Assembly (NCBI GenBank): GCA_029975215.1 | Contig: JARKPO010000017.1 | Coordinates: forward strand, 41,742-105,741 | Length of the DNA: 64,000 nt | Direction of reading: 5' to 3' | Source of the DNA: Levilinea sp. | Lineage (GTDB): Bacteria > Chloroflexota > Anaerolineae > Anaerolineales > Anaerolineaceae | Shown here: positions 50,610 to 63,047 of the stretch, one piece after another | How the letters are laid out: each line of letters opens with the position of its first letter | Numbering within the stretch: the first letter of the stretch is position 1 | The notes under the pieces: generated by a model | The model's input: only the letters and a program-made list of their open reading frames with translations | Told to the model about the DNA's origin: nothing | The model's database searches: none | Program-made: the position numbers and the translations under genes

Positions 50610-53051
50610 TCAGCCGCCTTCACGGCGCAGAAAGCTCCTCCAGGTGCGCTGAGGGGCAGTGCGGCGGCCCCACTGCTCTTCCAAATGTCCCTGGCTCAAG
50701 GCGTTCAGGCGCGACACCAACTGGGCGCGGTTCATGCGGATGGTGTCGGCCTCGCGCTGCACCTGCACCGCCCGCCGGTGAATCTGTTCCAACTCTTCCA
50801 CAGCGCTTTGGGGCTTGCGGCGTGCCAGCGGCTCGGCAAATTGAGTCATGTGATCCTCTTCCTGCACCAGGCGCATGCGCTGGGTGGAAAGGACGTCCGT
50901 GTTGGTGTTGCCCGAAACCCAGGGCAGCTGCGGCAGGGATTCTTCGGCCCGCAGCAAAGCCGCCCGCGCTGCCGTCAGGGCATTGGCAGCAGCAGTCTGC
51001 ATATTTTGGGTGCGGTTCACATCTTGAGCAGCCCGTTCCAACACGCCGCGCAGTTGCCCGCGCAAGGCCACTCCTCGGTCGGCGTAGGCGCTCATGCGGT
51101 TCAGGCTGAGGTGCGGAACCCCGTCCACCTCGGCCATCCACTGGTTCACCGGCGCCACCCGTCCGCGCAGCAGATCTTCGAAATCCAACAGGCGGTCCTG
51201 GCTATAGCGCTCCACATCCTGCAAATGACCACGCAGATCCTCTTGCAGTTCACGCACCAAAATCGTAACTTCTTTCAGCGCGCGCTGATAATCGTTGTGA
51301 ATGGCCGCGGCCTGCTGGCGCAGCTTTTCGGCCTCATCCAGCAGCTCGCCGTAATTCTCCCCCGCTAAATTGGCGCGGCGGCGCAGCTCGGCGTGAGTCT
51401 GCAAACACTGTGCGGCGCGGGCGGCCAGGTCGGGCAGACCGTTTTGGCGGACGAAGGGAATTTCATCAAAGATGGTGAAAGCCAACACCTGCAAACAGCG
51501 TTCGCGCTCGGTGCGTTCCTGTTCCACAGCCGCCTGAGCCGCCGGACAGCCTTCATCCAGCTCTTCATACGCACGCTGCACCTGGACCATGCTCTCCAGC
51601 AGCTCGGCAAAGCGGCTTTCCACCACCTCGGGCGAACTTTCTACCAACGACCAGTTGCCGTGCAGCCGCGCCAGGGCATCGCTGAAACCCACCGCGCGCC
51701 CGCGCTCCTGGTACACCGGGTGGCAGGCCTGCAGCCGCCGCAAAAGCAGCCCCGCACGCTTTTGCTGAAAAGCCACGCGATCGGCTGTAAAACGCTGGCG
51801 CAGGGCCTCAAAAGCCCGCCGCCGCTCTTCAAACGCGCGGCGTTCGCGGCGGGCTGCCTCAATCGGCAGCAGGCGCGGCATGCGCAGTTCCTCCAGGCTT
51901 TCGGTGCGCTGGCGGGCGTTGAGCCACAGCAGATCCTGCCGCATCTGGCGCGCCAGGGCCTCCGAAAGATCCATGCGGTACCGCGCAGCAGGGATAGCCG
52001 ACAGCCAGCGTGTCTGGTAAGCCAGCTCCTGATCCACCTGTTCGCAGTCCGCGGCGATCCGGTTGCGTTCAGTTAACAGCTCGGTCAGTTGGGCCTCGAA
52101 ATCTTGAACTTCCTGAGTGAAATCGCGCAGGCGCGCTTCCACCGTGGGGTAATCCCCCGCATCCAGAGCGGTTTCCAGCCGCCCCAGTTCCAGAATCAAC
52201 CCGTCCAGAGCCACCGCGTTGGCTTTGGCAGGGCGGCGCACGGTTTCTTCGGCCAGGGCCTGCTGCAGGCGGCCAAGAGACAGGCTCGCCATCTCCAGGC
52301 GCGGGCGCAGCAGGGCCTGGCGCTGTTCGTGCTGCGAAAGCTGGGCTTTGATTTCATTTAACTGAATCGTGCAGCGCTGGTTCAGCTTGTAGGCTTCCAC
52401 CACCTGAAAGGGGGTGGGCTGCACGCCGTCCAGCAGTTGAAAGGCATGATCCAGGCATTGGGTGGTTTCTTCCAGGCGTTCGTACAACAGGGCAACAGCA
52501 GCCGAATAAGGCACGTTCACCGTCTCGCGCAGCAGGCTGTGGGCTTCGCTGCGGCGCTGATCCACCGCGGTGCGCAGCTGCTCATCCACCCCTGCCAGCC
52601 TTGCCGAAAGCAAACGGGCCTGCTCCAGCCTATCTGCAGCCCGCTGCGACCAGCGGCGCAGGCGCAGCCGCCCCCAGGCCTGTCGCAGGCGTTGGGCGGC
52701 TTCCACCGGGCTGGCCAACACCCCCCACAGAATCGGGCGCTGAGTCAGGTCGCCCGCCGCGGGCAGCCCCGCCGCGCGGCGAATGTGGGCCAGGGTGACC
52801 AGACCGTCCTGAACGGCTTTTTGCGTGCGTGCCAGGGTGGCAGCATAGGGGGCTTCTAAGGTGGTGGGCAGACTGCGGGCAATTTGCAGCAGCTCGCGGC
52901 GCTGATCTCGGGCCAGGGTGAGGATCTCCAACCGCTGCTGATCCCACGCCAAAGCGCGGCTGCGCGCCGCCAGAACCACGGCGCGCACCCCCCATACGCC
53001 CACAGCCAACGCCGCGGGGGTCACAGCAAGCAGGAGAGCAACAATCTGCAT
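50610..53051 (-). CDS. Large coiled-coil membrane protein (EzrA-like topology)
   Basis: 813 residues. One N-terminal membrane segment (about 4-30, VALLLAVTPAALAVGVWGV) precedes about 700 residues of Gln/Glu/Arg/Leu-rich helix with long coiled-coil segments and almost no motif repeats. A break near 100-110 holds Pro/Gly. The C-terminal 50 residues are basic (RRTAPQRTWRSFLRREGG). Topology resembles the septation regulator EzrA of Firmicutes (short N-terminal anchor, long cytoplasmic spectrin-like rods), but I cannot show homology from sequence alone. A cell-shape, division or envelope-scaffold role is inference. It lies 36 bases after the DNA glycosylase gene. Confidence 0.75.
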   Translation of the reverse strand: MQIVALLLAVTPAALAVGVWGVRAVVLAARSRALAWDQQRLEILTLARDQRRELLQIARSLPTTLEAPYAATLARTQKAVQDGLVTLAHIRRAAGLPAAGDLTQRPILWGVLASPVEAAQRLRQAWGRLRLRRWSQRAADRLEQARLLSARLAGVDEQLRTAVDQRRSEAHSLLRETVNVPYSAAVALLYERLEETTQCLDHAFQLLDGVQPTPFQVVEAYKLNQRCTIQLNEIKAQLSQHEQRQALLRPRLEMASLSLGRLQQALAEETVRRPAKANAVALDGLILELGRLETALDAGDYPTVEARLRDFTQEVQDFEAQLTELLTERNRIAADCEQVDQELAYQTRWLSAIPAARYRMDLSEALARQMRQDLLWLNARQRTESLEELRMPRLLPIEAARRERRAFEERRRAFEALRQRFTADRVAFQQKRAGLLLRRLQACHPVYQERGRAVGFSDALARLHGNWSLVESSPEVVESRFAELLESMVQVQRAYEELDEGCPAAQAAVEQERTERERCLQVLAFTIFDEIPFVRQNGLPDLAARAAQCLQTHAELRRRANLAGENYGELLDEAEKLRQQAAAIHNDYQRALKEVTILVRELQEDLRGHLQDVERYSQDRLLDFEDLLRGRVAPVNQWMAEVDGVPHLSLNRMSAYADRGVALRGQLRGVLERAAQDVNRTQNMQTAAANALTAARAALLRAEESLPQLPWVSGNTNTDVLSTQRMRLVQEEDHMTQFAEPLARRKPQSAVEELEQIHRRAVQVQREADTIRMNRAQLVSRLNALSQGHLEEQWGRRTAPQRTWRSFLRREGG

Positions 53052-53087
53052 AAAGTTATTGTACGCGAAATCCTCTGGATGGTGCGC

Positions 53088-54317
53088 TTAAAACCCAGAC
53101 AGATTATCAAAATTCTCAACAGAAAGGGCCGCCGCCAACACGGCCGGAACCTGTTCGCAGGGCTGAACGCGGTCGGCAGAGCACCAAGTCGCGCAGGAGC
53201 GCAGCGAGCGCGCCAGGCGAGCTGCGCGGGCCTCCTCCATCTGTACCCCTTCTTCTAAAAAGAAGGAGCGGATCTCGAAAATGCGCTCTTTACGGTGCAG
53301 CTTGGCGTCCAGGCGGCCAATCAGCTCGCCGCAGTCCAGAATGGGCAGGGAGAAGTAGCCATAGCGGCGTTGGGGGGCGGGCAGGTAACATTCGATGGTG
53401 TAATCAAAGCCAAAGAACTCCTGGGCACGGCTGCGGTCCCACACCAGCGGGTCAAAGGGCGACAGCAGGGTGGTGTGGGTGGGCACCAACTGACCCGCAG
53501 CAGCCTGGTGCAGCCTTTCCGCGTGCGAGGGGTGCACCCAGCAGATGTCATCCCAACCTTCCACCGCCACCGGCAGCAGTTGGCCGTCCTGTGCTGCCGT
53601 TTCCAACAGAGTCTGCAGACCGTTCTTCTTCAGGCGGTAGTAATCGGCCACCCAGCGCGAACGGGCCACGCCCAGGGCCTGCACCGACTTGAGCACCAAA
53701 GCGCGCAGCACCTCATCCCAAGAGGGGGTGTATTTGTCGCGCCAATCGGGCAGCACGCGCTCGCGCAAATCGTACACACGCTGAAACCCCTGGCGGCGGG
53801 CGATCATCAGCTCTCCGGCGGTGTGCAGCTGTTCCAAAGCCAGCTTTTCTTCTTTCCAGTTCCACCAGCCCCCCTCCGGGCGGTTTGCGGCCTCAAAATC
53901 CGCCGAACGCAGCGGACCCTCGCGGCGGATACGCTCCAACACCGCCTCGGCTGTGCCGCGGTGTTCTTCCAGCCAGCGGTCCACATTCCACCAGCCGCGC
54001 AGGCGGTCCACCATCATGCGGCGGAAATAGGGGTAGTCTTCAATGGGGATGAAACAGGCGGCATGCGCCCAATATTCAAACAGATGCCCCTGGACCAGGG
54101 CATCTTCCAGCCAGCGGGGATCATACGACCCCAGGCGGCTCCACAGCACCAGATAGGGGCTGCGCGCCACCACCGAGATGGTGTCAATTTGCAGCACACC
54201 CATGCGGCGGATGGCGGTCATCACATCTTCCGGCGCAGCGGGCGCACTGGGCGGGGTCAGCAAATCGAGGGCTGCCAGATGGAGTGCGCGGGCAGCGGAG
54301 CGAGACAGTTGCAGCAT
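53088..54317 (-). CDS. YcaQ/AlkX-type winged-helix DNA glycosylase (HTH_42)
   Basis: 409 residues from ATG 54317 (GGAGGAGG upstream; the longer frame lacks one). It begins with LSRSAARALHLAALDLL, then the QxD motif in GVLQIDTISVV (Q43, D45) that marks the AlkX/YcaQ branch (AlkZ has QxQ), YLVLWSRLGSYD and FEYWAHAACFIPIEDYPYF. Related enzymes unhook interstrand DNA crosslinks by cleaving N-alkylpurines. The C-terminal three winged-helix units end with FFLEEGVQMEEARAARLA. It is 26 bases after the 2H phosphoesterase gene, so a repair-themed pair is possible. Confidence 0.87.
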   Translation of the reverse strand: MLQLSRSAARALHLAALDLLTPPSAPAAPEDVMTAIRRMGVLQIDTISVVARSPYLVLWSRLGSYDPRWLEDALVQGHLFEYWAHAACFIPIEDYPYFRRMMVDRLRGWWNVDRWLEEHRGTAEAVLERIRREGPLRSADFEAANRPEGGWWNWKEEKLALEQLHTAGELMIARRQGFQRVYDLRERVLPDWRDKYTPSWDEVLRALVLKSVQALGVARSRWVADYYRLKKNGLQTLLETAAQDGQLLPVAVEGWDDICWVHPSHAERLHQAAAGQLVPTHTTLLSPFDPLVWDRSRAQEFFGFDYTIECYLPAPQRRYGYFSLPILDCGELIGRLDAKLHRKERIFEIRSFFLEEGVQMEEARAARLARSLRSCATWCSADRVQPCEQVPAVLAAALSVENFDNLSGF

Positions 54318-54343
54318 GGTTCCTCCTCCAGCAGCGGGTTGGA

Positions 54344-54910
54344 TCAGGATAAGGGGAAAACGCCAATCGCGCGCCAGGCCAGGTCGCTTTTGCCGCGCTG
54401 CATGAGCTGCAGCGCGCGGATAGGGACGGTAAAGCGGCGCAAATGCCATTCGCTGCGTTCCAACTCGCTGAGCATGGCCTCGGCTTTTTTGGGTTTCAGG
54501 CGCGTGGCCAGGGTCAGGTGAGGGATAAACTCGCGGTGCTTATCCGCGCCCAAAACGTCCATCAGACGCGCCCGCACAGTCAGCATTTCGGGCGAGGGAA
54601 CAACCTGCAGATAGACCACCGGATTGGCGCCGGTGAAAATGTTTACACCCCCCAGGGTAAGCTCAAAAACGGAAAGCTGCGGGGCCAGGTCGCGAAGAGC
54701 GCGCAGGGCATCAACCTCGTTGGCCGGGGTGGGCGGGCCAAAATGCCAGTAGGTTCCAGCCAGGGTCACATGCGGCGGGGTGATGCGGGCGGTCTTGGAA
54801 TCGTACTGCTCGCGCAGGGCCTGAATGCGCGCGGCCAGGTCGCCTTCTGGGAAGGCGCCCACGAATACGCGGTAAGCCAGCGGGCTGTCGTGTTCATATA
54901 AGGAAGACAT
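54344..54910 (-). CDS. 2H phosphoesterase / RNA 2',3'-cyclic phosphodiesterase-like protein
   Basis: 188 residues from ATG 54910 (GGGAGG nine bases upstream). Two catalytic HxT motifs: PPHVTLAGTYW (H47, T49) and IPHLTLATRL (H131, T133), the 2H superfamily signature of LigT/ThpR-like proteins. The reaction is usually hydrolysis of 2',3'-cyclic phosphates on RNA or cyclic nucleotides. Cytoplasmic. It lies ahead of the YcaQ-type gene and is probably cotranscribed with it. Substrate not certain. Confidence 0.85.
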   Translation of the reverse strand: MSSLYEHDSPLAYRVFVGAFPEGDLAARIQALREQYDSKTARITPPHVTLAGTYWHFGPPTPANEVDALRALRDLAPQLSVFELTLGGVNIFTGANPVVYLQVVPSPEMLTVRARLMDVLGADKHREFIPHLTLATRLKPKKAEAMLSELERSEWHLRRFTVPIRALQLMQRGKSDLAWRAIGVFPLS

Positions 54911-55041
54911 CCCCAAAAACCTCCCGTTCCCACAGCGGGGAACGCTTCTTGCAACCCTTTTGGGCAGTGTTCCCCCTATTCTACCCGATGGTTCCGCGCC
55001 TGGCGGAAAATCGAGGGGAAAAGATCGCCTGGGCTTTGTGC

Positions 55042-55070
55042 TTGACGCTTTTTGTGGGTTATGCTACTAT
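55042..55070 (+). promoter_or_regulatory. Promoter of the LysM lipoprotein gene
   Basis: TTGACG (55042-55047), 17 bases, TACTAT (55065-55070); the start codon is about 105 bases downstream, leaving a leader of about 98 bases. Confidence 0.65.
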
Positions 55071-55174
55071 GGTCAAAAGTTCCATTTATGACCAACCTGC
55101 ATGAAAATATCAGACTCCGGCGTCCGCAAGTGTCCGCGCCAGTCCTTAAGGCCAGAAGAGAAGGAGAAACAGCT

Positions 55175-55798
55175 ATGAACAAAAGAGGATTTAGCCTGCT
55201 CGCCACCGCAGTCATCCTGGTTTTGTTCCTTTCCGCGTGCACGCTGTCCGCGTCGAAGGCACCAGTGGTCACCCCCACCGCCGATGGGGCTTTTCCGTTT
55301 CCGGTGGAAACGCAGGTCAGCCTGCTGGATGAATTGATGACGCAGACGGCCATGGCCAGTGGCGAAGGACCGAAAGCGGCGACCACCCCCGAACCCGAGG
55401 CTGAAGCAGAACCCACCGAAACGCCCGAACCGCAAATTGCAGCGGTCATCCCCACCCTGGAGCGCCCCAAGACCTACACCCTGAAAAAAGGGGAATGGCC
55501 CATCTGCATCGCCCGGCGCTTTGATCTGAACGTGGCCAGCCTGCTTTCATTGAACGGCCTGGGCATGGACTCGAAGCCGGGGGTCGGCACGGTGTTGAAT
55601 ATCCCGCAAAGCGGTTCCTGGGATTCTGGGGCGCGCGCGCTGAAGAGCCACCCCACCGACTACACGGTGAAAGCTGGAGACACCATCTACACCATCGCCT
55701 GCGCCTTTGGGGATGTCTCTCCGGAGGGCATCGCCGCCGCCAATGGGTTGGAAGCCCCCTACACCCTCACCGCGGGCAACACCATCAAGATTCCGTAA
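55175..55798 (+). CDS. LysM-repeat lipoprotein
   Basis: 207 residues from ATG 55175 (AAGGAG at 55161-55166). A lipoprotein signal with lipobox LSAC (Cys22), a Glu/Pro/Thr-rich linker (about 30-95) and two LysM domains: about 103-145 (TYTLKKGEWPICIARRF, VGTVLNIPQSG) and about 160-206 (DYTVKAGDTIYTIACAF, LTAGNTIKIP). LysM binds N-acetylglucosamine-containing glycans such as peptidoglycan. Likely an envelope scaffold or wall-binding lipoprotein. A single gene between its own promoter and terminator. Confidence 0.9.
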   Translation: MNKRGFSLLATAVILVLFLSACTLSASKAPVVTPTADGAFPFPVETQVSLLDELMTQTAMASGEGPKAATTPEPEAEAEPTETPEPQIAAVIPTLERPKTYTLKKGEWPICIARRFDLNVASLLSLNGLGMDSKPGVGTVLNIPQSGSWDSGARALKSHPTDYTVKAGDTIYTIACAFGDVSPEGIAAANGLEAPYTLTAGNTIKIP

Positions 55799-55827
55799 AC
55801 CGCGAGACGATCCATCGTGTATTTTCG

Positions 55828-55853
55828 GGCGGGGGTCTTTTGCCCCCGCCTTT
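55828..55853 (+). terminator. Terminator after the LysM gene
   Basis: GGCGGGGG (55828-55835) and CCCCCGCC (55843-55850), loop TCTTTTG, followed by TTTG. Confidence 0.7.
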
Positions 55854-55895
55854 GCACGCCCCCAGATCAAAGCCCTCCCTCAACAGGAACTGGCG

Positions 55896-56420
55896 ATGAA
55901 AATTCTTGCACGTAAAATCACCTATCAAACCCGCGCCTTTAACATCCAGGCGGTCGAGCTGGAAGCCCCCGACGGCCGGCGCCGCACCTACGACCTGGTG
56001 GATCACCGTGATTCCATCAGCATTGTGCCGCTGGACCCGCAAGGGCGCATTTTATTTGTGCGCCAGTTCCGGCTGGGCTGTGCCGGGCCGCTGCTGGAGC
56101 TTCCGGCGGGCGTGCTGGAAAGCGGGGAGGATCCCCACAGCGGAGCCGCCCGCGAAATCCGCGAAGAAACCGGCATGGCCGCCGATGAATGGGTACGGCT
56201 GGGTGAATTTTACCTGGCGCCGGGCTACGCCAACGAAAAAATGACTGTTTTCCTGGCCCGCAGCCTGCGCCCTGACGCACTGGCGGCCGATGACGATGAA
56301 TTTTTAGAGCTGGTGGCCCTGCCCGCCGCCGAGGCCTATGCCCTGGCGCGCAGCGGCCAAATCCCCGACAGCAAAACCCTGGCGGCTTTGTTCCTGGCAG
56401 AGCCCTATTTGGCTGGGTGA
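55896..56420 (+). CDS. Nudix hydrolase (ADP-ribose pyrophosphatase-like)
   Basis: 174 residues from ATG 55896. The Nudix box G-x5-E-x7-REUxEExGU is intact: GVLESGEDPHSGAAREIREETGM (boxed residues about 73-95). An N-terminal beta domain YDLVDHRDSISIVPLD and ILFVRQFRLG, LLELPAGVLE match the ADP-ribose/ADP-sugar pyrophosphatase branch (NudF-like). Reaction: ADP-ribose to AMP + ribose 5-phosphate in relatives. The ADP-ribosylglycohydrolase of the nucleoside locus could produce its substrate, but the genes are 20 kb apart, so this link is a guess. The ribosome site is weak (AGGAAC). Confidence 0.87.
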   Translation: MKILARKITYQTRAFNIQAVELEAPDGRRRTYDLVDHRDSISIVPLDPQGRILFVRQFRLGCAGPLLELPAGVLESGEDPHSGAAREIREETGMAADEWVRLGEFYLAPGYANEKMTVFLARSLRPDALAADDDEFLELVALPAAEAYALARSGQIPDSKTLAALFLAEPYLAG

Positions 56421-56453
56421 ACCCGATTGTGACAGGAAACATACAATTTGGTG

Positions 56454-56472
56454 ATCAATAGTACTATTTGAT
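56454..56472. promoter_or_regulatory. Imperfect palindrome upstream of nifJ
   Basis: ATCAATAGTACTATTTGAT: a perfect 12-base core AATAGTACTATT with flanking ATC/GAT offset by one base. About 155 bases before the nifJ start. Possible operator; the cognate regulator is unknown. Confidence 0.4.
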
Positions 56473-56626
56473 CCCACGGGTTCAGGATAGACTTTAAAGT
56501 TGAATGTTCAGACAGCTTTCCAGAATGGAGCTGTCGTATTCGTGTGTGTCCCGCCGGTACAGGCTGTATGCCTTGAATCGTATAAGACCATCTCAATGGT
56601 CACATTTCGTTTATGGAGTGATACTT

Positions 56627-60208
<3,582 letters not shown>

Positions 60209-60225
60209 TCCAGGAGGATAAGCGC

Positions 60226-61230
60226 ATGGTAGACCTGAGCACACAATATTTGGGTTTACAGTTGAAGAACCCCTTGGTGGCGTCCGCCTCGCCCCTGTCG
60301 AAAAAAGTGGACACCGTCCGCCGCTTAGAAGATGCCGGGGCCAGCGCCGTGGTGATGTACTCGCTGTTTGAGGAGCAAATTTCTCACGAGAGCCGCGCGC
60401 TGGATCATTTCCTCAGCACCGGCACTGAATCCTATGCCGAAGCGTTGACCTATTTCCCGGACATGGAAAACTACAATGTCGGGCCTGAGGGCTATCTGTC
60501 GCTCATTCAGAAGATTAAGAGCGCGGTCAGCATCCCCGTCATCGGCAGCCTGAACGGCATTTCGACCGGCGGCTGGGTGGACTACGCCAAAAAGATCGAA
60601 GAAGCTGGCGCTGATGCGCTGGAGCTGAACATCTACTATGTGCCCACCAGCCTGGACCTGACCGCACAGGAGTTGGAACAATCCTACGTGGATCTGGTTA
60701 CAGATGTGCGCAAGCAGATCCACATCCCCCTGGCGATCAAGCTCAGCCCATATTTCACCGCCCTGCCCCACCTGGCCAAACGGCTGGCGGGAGCGGGAGC
60801 CAACGGTCTGGTGCTGTTCAACCGCTTCTACCAGCCCGATCTGGATGTGGAAACCCTGGAAGTAGTGCCGAACCTGGTGCTGAGCACGTCGGATGAGCTG
60901 CGCCTGCCGCTGCGCTGGACGGCGATCCTATACGGACGGGTTCAGGCCGATCTGGCGCTGACCAGCGGCGTGCACACCGCCCAGGACGTGGTTAAGGCGG
61001 TTATGGCTGGGGCCAAGGTCACCATGCTGGCTTCCGCCCTGCTGCATCACGGTGTGGAGCATTTGACCCACCTGGTGGACGGGCTGACGCAGTGGATGGA
61101 AACCTACGAATACACTTCCATCCAGCAGATGTGCGGCAGCATGAGCCAGCAGGCCGTGGCTGAACCGGCGGCTTTTGAACGCGCCAACTACATGAAAGCC
61201 CTGCAGAGCTTTGACAACCGCAAGTACTAG
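60226..61230 (+). CDS. Dihydroorotate dehydrogenase-like flavoprotein linked to PFOR
   Basis: 334 residues with a TIM barrel like DHODase class 1: [78 protein letters not shown] and [21 protein letters not shown]-like genes are often placed next to nifJ in anaerobes; the role there is not known and the DHOD naming is only structural. GGAGG upstream; 17 bases after nifJ, so cotranscribed. The FMN site is inferred from the fold; no PyrK partner is nearby. Ends at a strong terminator. Confidence 0.88.
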   Translation: MVDLSTQYLGLQLKNPLVASASPLSKKVDTVRRLEDAGASAVVMYSLFEEQISHESRALDHFLSTGTESYAEALTYFPDMENYNVGPEGYLSLIQKIKSAVSIPVIGSLNGISTGGWVDYAKKIEEAGADALELNIYYVPTSLDLTAQELEQSYVDLVTDVRKQIHIPLAIKLSPYFTALPHLAKRLAGAGANGLVLFNRFYQPDLDVETLEVVPNLVLSTSDELRLPLRWTAILYGRVQADLALTSGVHTAQDVVKAVMAGAKVTMLASALLHHGVEHLTHLVDGLTQWMETYEYTSIQQMCGSMSQQAVAEPAAFERANYMKALQSFDNRKY

Positions 61231-61248
61231 AATTCAACGCTGATGTTC

Positions 61249-61283
61249 AAAAAAGCCCTGGTGAAAGCTGCCAGGGCTTTTTT
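61249..61283 (+). terminator. Terminator of the nifJ operon
   Basis: AAAAAAGCCCTGG and CCAGGGCTTTTTT arms, 7 GC-rich pairs extended by A-T pairs; six-T tail. Confidence 0.9.
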
Positions 61284-61315
61284 CTTTGCTTGTGGCAAAG
61301 GTTCGCAGCAAGGAA

Positions 61316-61354
61316 AAGAAAAAACTCCCCCAGCGGATAAAGGCTGAGGGAGTT
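61316..61354 (-). terminator. Terminator of the rpsU-infA transcript
   Basis: On the minus strand AACTCCCTCAGC and GCTGGGGGAGTT form a stem (61323-61354) followed by TTTTTCTTTTCC. Confidence 0.8.
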
Positions 61355-61394
61355 GATCTTCAAACAAATGAAGGAAGATAAAACCAGGAAGGTT

Positions 61395-61652
61395 TTATAA
61401 CATATCGTCGGGTTCGCCCGCGCCGTGATGTTTCTTCTGGCGATAAACAATTCGCCCGCGGCTCAGGTCGTAGGGGGACATTTCCACGCGCACATGATCG
61501 CCGAGCAGGATGCGGATGTAATACTTGCGCATCCGGCCGGAAAGATAGGCCAACACCTCGTGTCCGTTATCCAGCTTGACGCGGAACTGGGTGCCGGGCA
61601 GGGCTTCCACGATCGTCCCTTCCACGTTAATCTTATCTTCTTCTTTGGCCAT
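61395..61652 (-). CDS. infA: Translation initiation factor IF-1
   Basis: 85 residues from ATG 61652, GGAGG upstream. It is a single OB-fold S1 domain: [29 protein letters not shown], then [25 protein letters not shown]. It binds the ribosomal A site during initiation with IF-2 and IF-3. The C-terminal [13 protein letters not shown] tail is somewhat longer than in E. coli IF-1 (72 residues). It follows rpsU by 56 bases on the same transcript, an arrangement different from the spc-operon position common elsewhere. Confidence 0.93.
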   Translation of the reverse strand: MAKEEDKINVEGTIVEALPGTQFRVKLDNGHEVLAYLSGRMRKYYIRILLGDHVRVEMSPYDLSRGRIVYRQKKHHGAGEPDDML

Positions 61653-61708
61653 GCAACCTCCTGGGTTTTCGGATGAAGCCGAAAACACCTTGTGGGTGGG
61701 CGGGGGAA

Positions 61709-61909
61709 CTACTCGCCCATTCTGCCGGTCTGGCGGCGTTTAATCCGGCGGACGGCCTTCTTCTTTTCAACCCGGCGCAGCTCACTCTTGGAAATGAACC
61801 ACCGCTTGCGGCGCACCGTGCTGAGGATGCCACTCTTGACAACCTTCTTGCGGAAGCGCTTGAGCAGCTGGTCCTGCGACTCGTTTTGGCGGAGAACAAC
61901 ACTGGTCAC
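61709..61909 (-). CDS. rpsU: 30S ribosomal protein S21
   Basis: 66 residues. Typical S21: [43 protein letters not shown] and a basic tail, the last S21-like helix [12 protein letters not shown]. It starts with GTG 61909 nine bases after GGGAGGTGA; a TTG six bases upstream would lie too close to that site. S21 helps mRNA-rRNA pairing at initiation. It heads the rpsU-infA pair, under a consensus promoter with a leader of about 190 bases. Confidence 0.92.
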   Translation of the reverse strand: MTSVVLRQNESQDQLLKRFRKKVVKSGILSTVRRKRWFISKSELRRVEKKKAVRRIKRRQTGRMGE

Positions 61910-61915
61910 GAACAA

Positions 61916-62044
61916 TCACCTCCCTTCTGGTGTAAGATGCTTGGGGGTGGGGGGCAGGCGCAAAAAACGGCTTGCACCGGGGAACATGCAGCCGCGAGAA
62001 AAAGATGGTTTAGTGAAAAACCCACGGCCCGGCAAGACGCCCAT
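61916..62044 (-). other. Candidate 42-residue leader ORF in the rpsU leader
   Basis: ATG at 62044 (GGAGG close upstream, 3-base spacing) opens 43 codons ending in TGA inside the rpsU ribosome site. The product (start MGVLPGRGFFTKPSFS) has no recognisable match. It may be a regulatory uORF or chance. Confidence 0.25.
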
Positions 62045-62106
62045 TCACCTCCAAATGTGCTCCAGGAAGGAAACCGAGCGGAAATAACCCACTCTGGTCA
62101 CAATGG

Positions 62107-62135
62107 ATTATACCTGGATTCTTAAAAATTGTCAA
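62107..62135 (-). promoter_or_regulatory. Perfect sigma-70 promoter for rpsU-infA
   Basis: On the minus strand TTGACA (62135-62130), 17 bases, TATAAT (62112-62107): full consensus. The 332-base gap 61910-62240 otherwise holds only the long rpsU leader and a G-rich patch. Confidence 0.85.
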
Positions 62136-62240
62136 TTAATTCGACAGCACGCGGGGCGGTTTGGGTGAGTTCAATTCGCAGCGCCGTATGAGTGAAACGC
62201 CATCCAGCAGCGGGCCAGTCCGAAGGTGGTAGCGGGCGAC

Positions 62241-63047
62241 TTATCTGGATAAGCGGTAGTGCAGAACATAGGCCATATTTGCCAGGAGAGGGAGGAAGCG
62301 CATCAGGCTTGCCGAACCCAGGCGCGGCTCGGGTTTATCAAAGTAGCCCCAGCGCTCCATCAGGCGCAGCCCCCAGGCTTCGAGCTCGGCCGGATCCTTG
62401 GCATCCCAGCGGCCTCGTGTAGCAGAGCGCCTCAGAACAGAGCTGCTCTTGTGGAGCTGCAGCACGAATGGGTTCATGGCATCAAAAACCAGCTCTCCGG
62501 CTGGAAAGCGCTCGGCCATCGCCATCAGCATGGGCCTCACCTCATGAGTGCTGAAATAGGGGAATACGCCCTCTGCCAGGAAGATGACCGGCTTATTGAG
62601 CTGCTGCACCTCATCCAACCATTCAAGGTCAAACATGGATTGGGCAATGCTCTTGCAGCGGTCTGAGTCGGGGAGCCACTGCCGACGCAGGCCAATCACC
62701 TCAGGTAAATCCAGACCAAGCCAGGTGAACATTCCATCGTCCAGGCGGTGGAAGCGCGTATCCAGTCCGCAGCCAATATCTACCACCAGTCCGCCAGGGT
62801 GGCGGGCAAGAAAAGCGCGGGCGAAGGCATCGAACTGGCGCATGCGCATGACGATGAACAGCCGGTCGTGCTCGGCCATGCCCAGCAGAAAATCGCGGCT
62901 GCCACCCAGTGCATTGTACAGTTCGACGGAGCGCGGGTCGTGGAGGATGGCATCCGGTCGGACCGATTCAATGGCGCGGCAGGCCAATGGCACAAGCAAG
63001 GTGCGGGCCACACCTTGAAGAGCGGGAACGGCTGTATTGATATTCAT
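62241..63047 (-). CDS. LCMT/PPM1-type O-methyltransferase
   Basis: 268 residues. The motif VVDIGCGLDTRFHRLDDGMFTW (about 92-113) with its DTR after the SAM loop is specific to the leucine carboxyl methyltransferase / Tcm-type polyketide O-methyltransferase group. It continues with LGLDLPEVIGLRR and FLAEGVFPYF (ligand site). The ATG at 63047 lacks a clear ribosome site; the upstream frame is Gly/Ala/Ser-rich and looks non-coding. In bacteria, substrates include polyketides or unknown small acids. Alone, downstream of the rRNA operon. Confidence 0.83.
   Translation of the reverse strand: MNINTAVPALQGVARTLLVPLACRAIESVRPDAILHDPRSVELYNALGGSRDFLLGMAEHDRLFIVMRMRQFDAFARAFLARHPGGLVVDIGCGLDTRFHRLDDGMFTWLGLDLPEVIGLRRQWLPDSDRCKSIAQSMFDLEWLDEVQQLNKPVIFLAEGVFPYFSTHEVRPMLMAMAERFPAGELVFDAMNPFVLQLHKSSSVLRRSATRGRWDAKDPAELEAWGLRLMERWGYFDKPEPRLGSASLMRFLPLLANMAYVLHYRLSR

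Noticed and set aside
53160..53240. Structured GC-rich patch that looked like a tRNA or small RNA.
   Set aside because: It lies within the 3' coding region of the YcaQ-type gene, and cloverleaf arms could not be formed.
56425..56450. Rex-like TTGTGA box before nifJ (TTGTGACAGGAAACATACAA).
   Set aside because: The right half-site is ATACAA at the wrong spacing, not TCACAA; it does not make a Rex palindrome.
62140..62240. Possible short plus-strand gene between the rpsU promoter and the LCMT-type gene.
   Set aside because: The small frames there lack ribosome sites and recognisable products.
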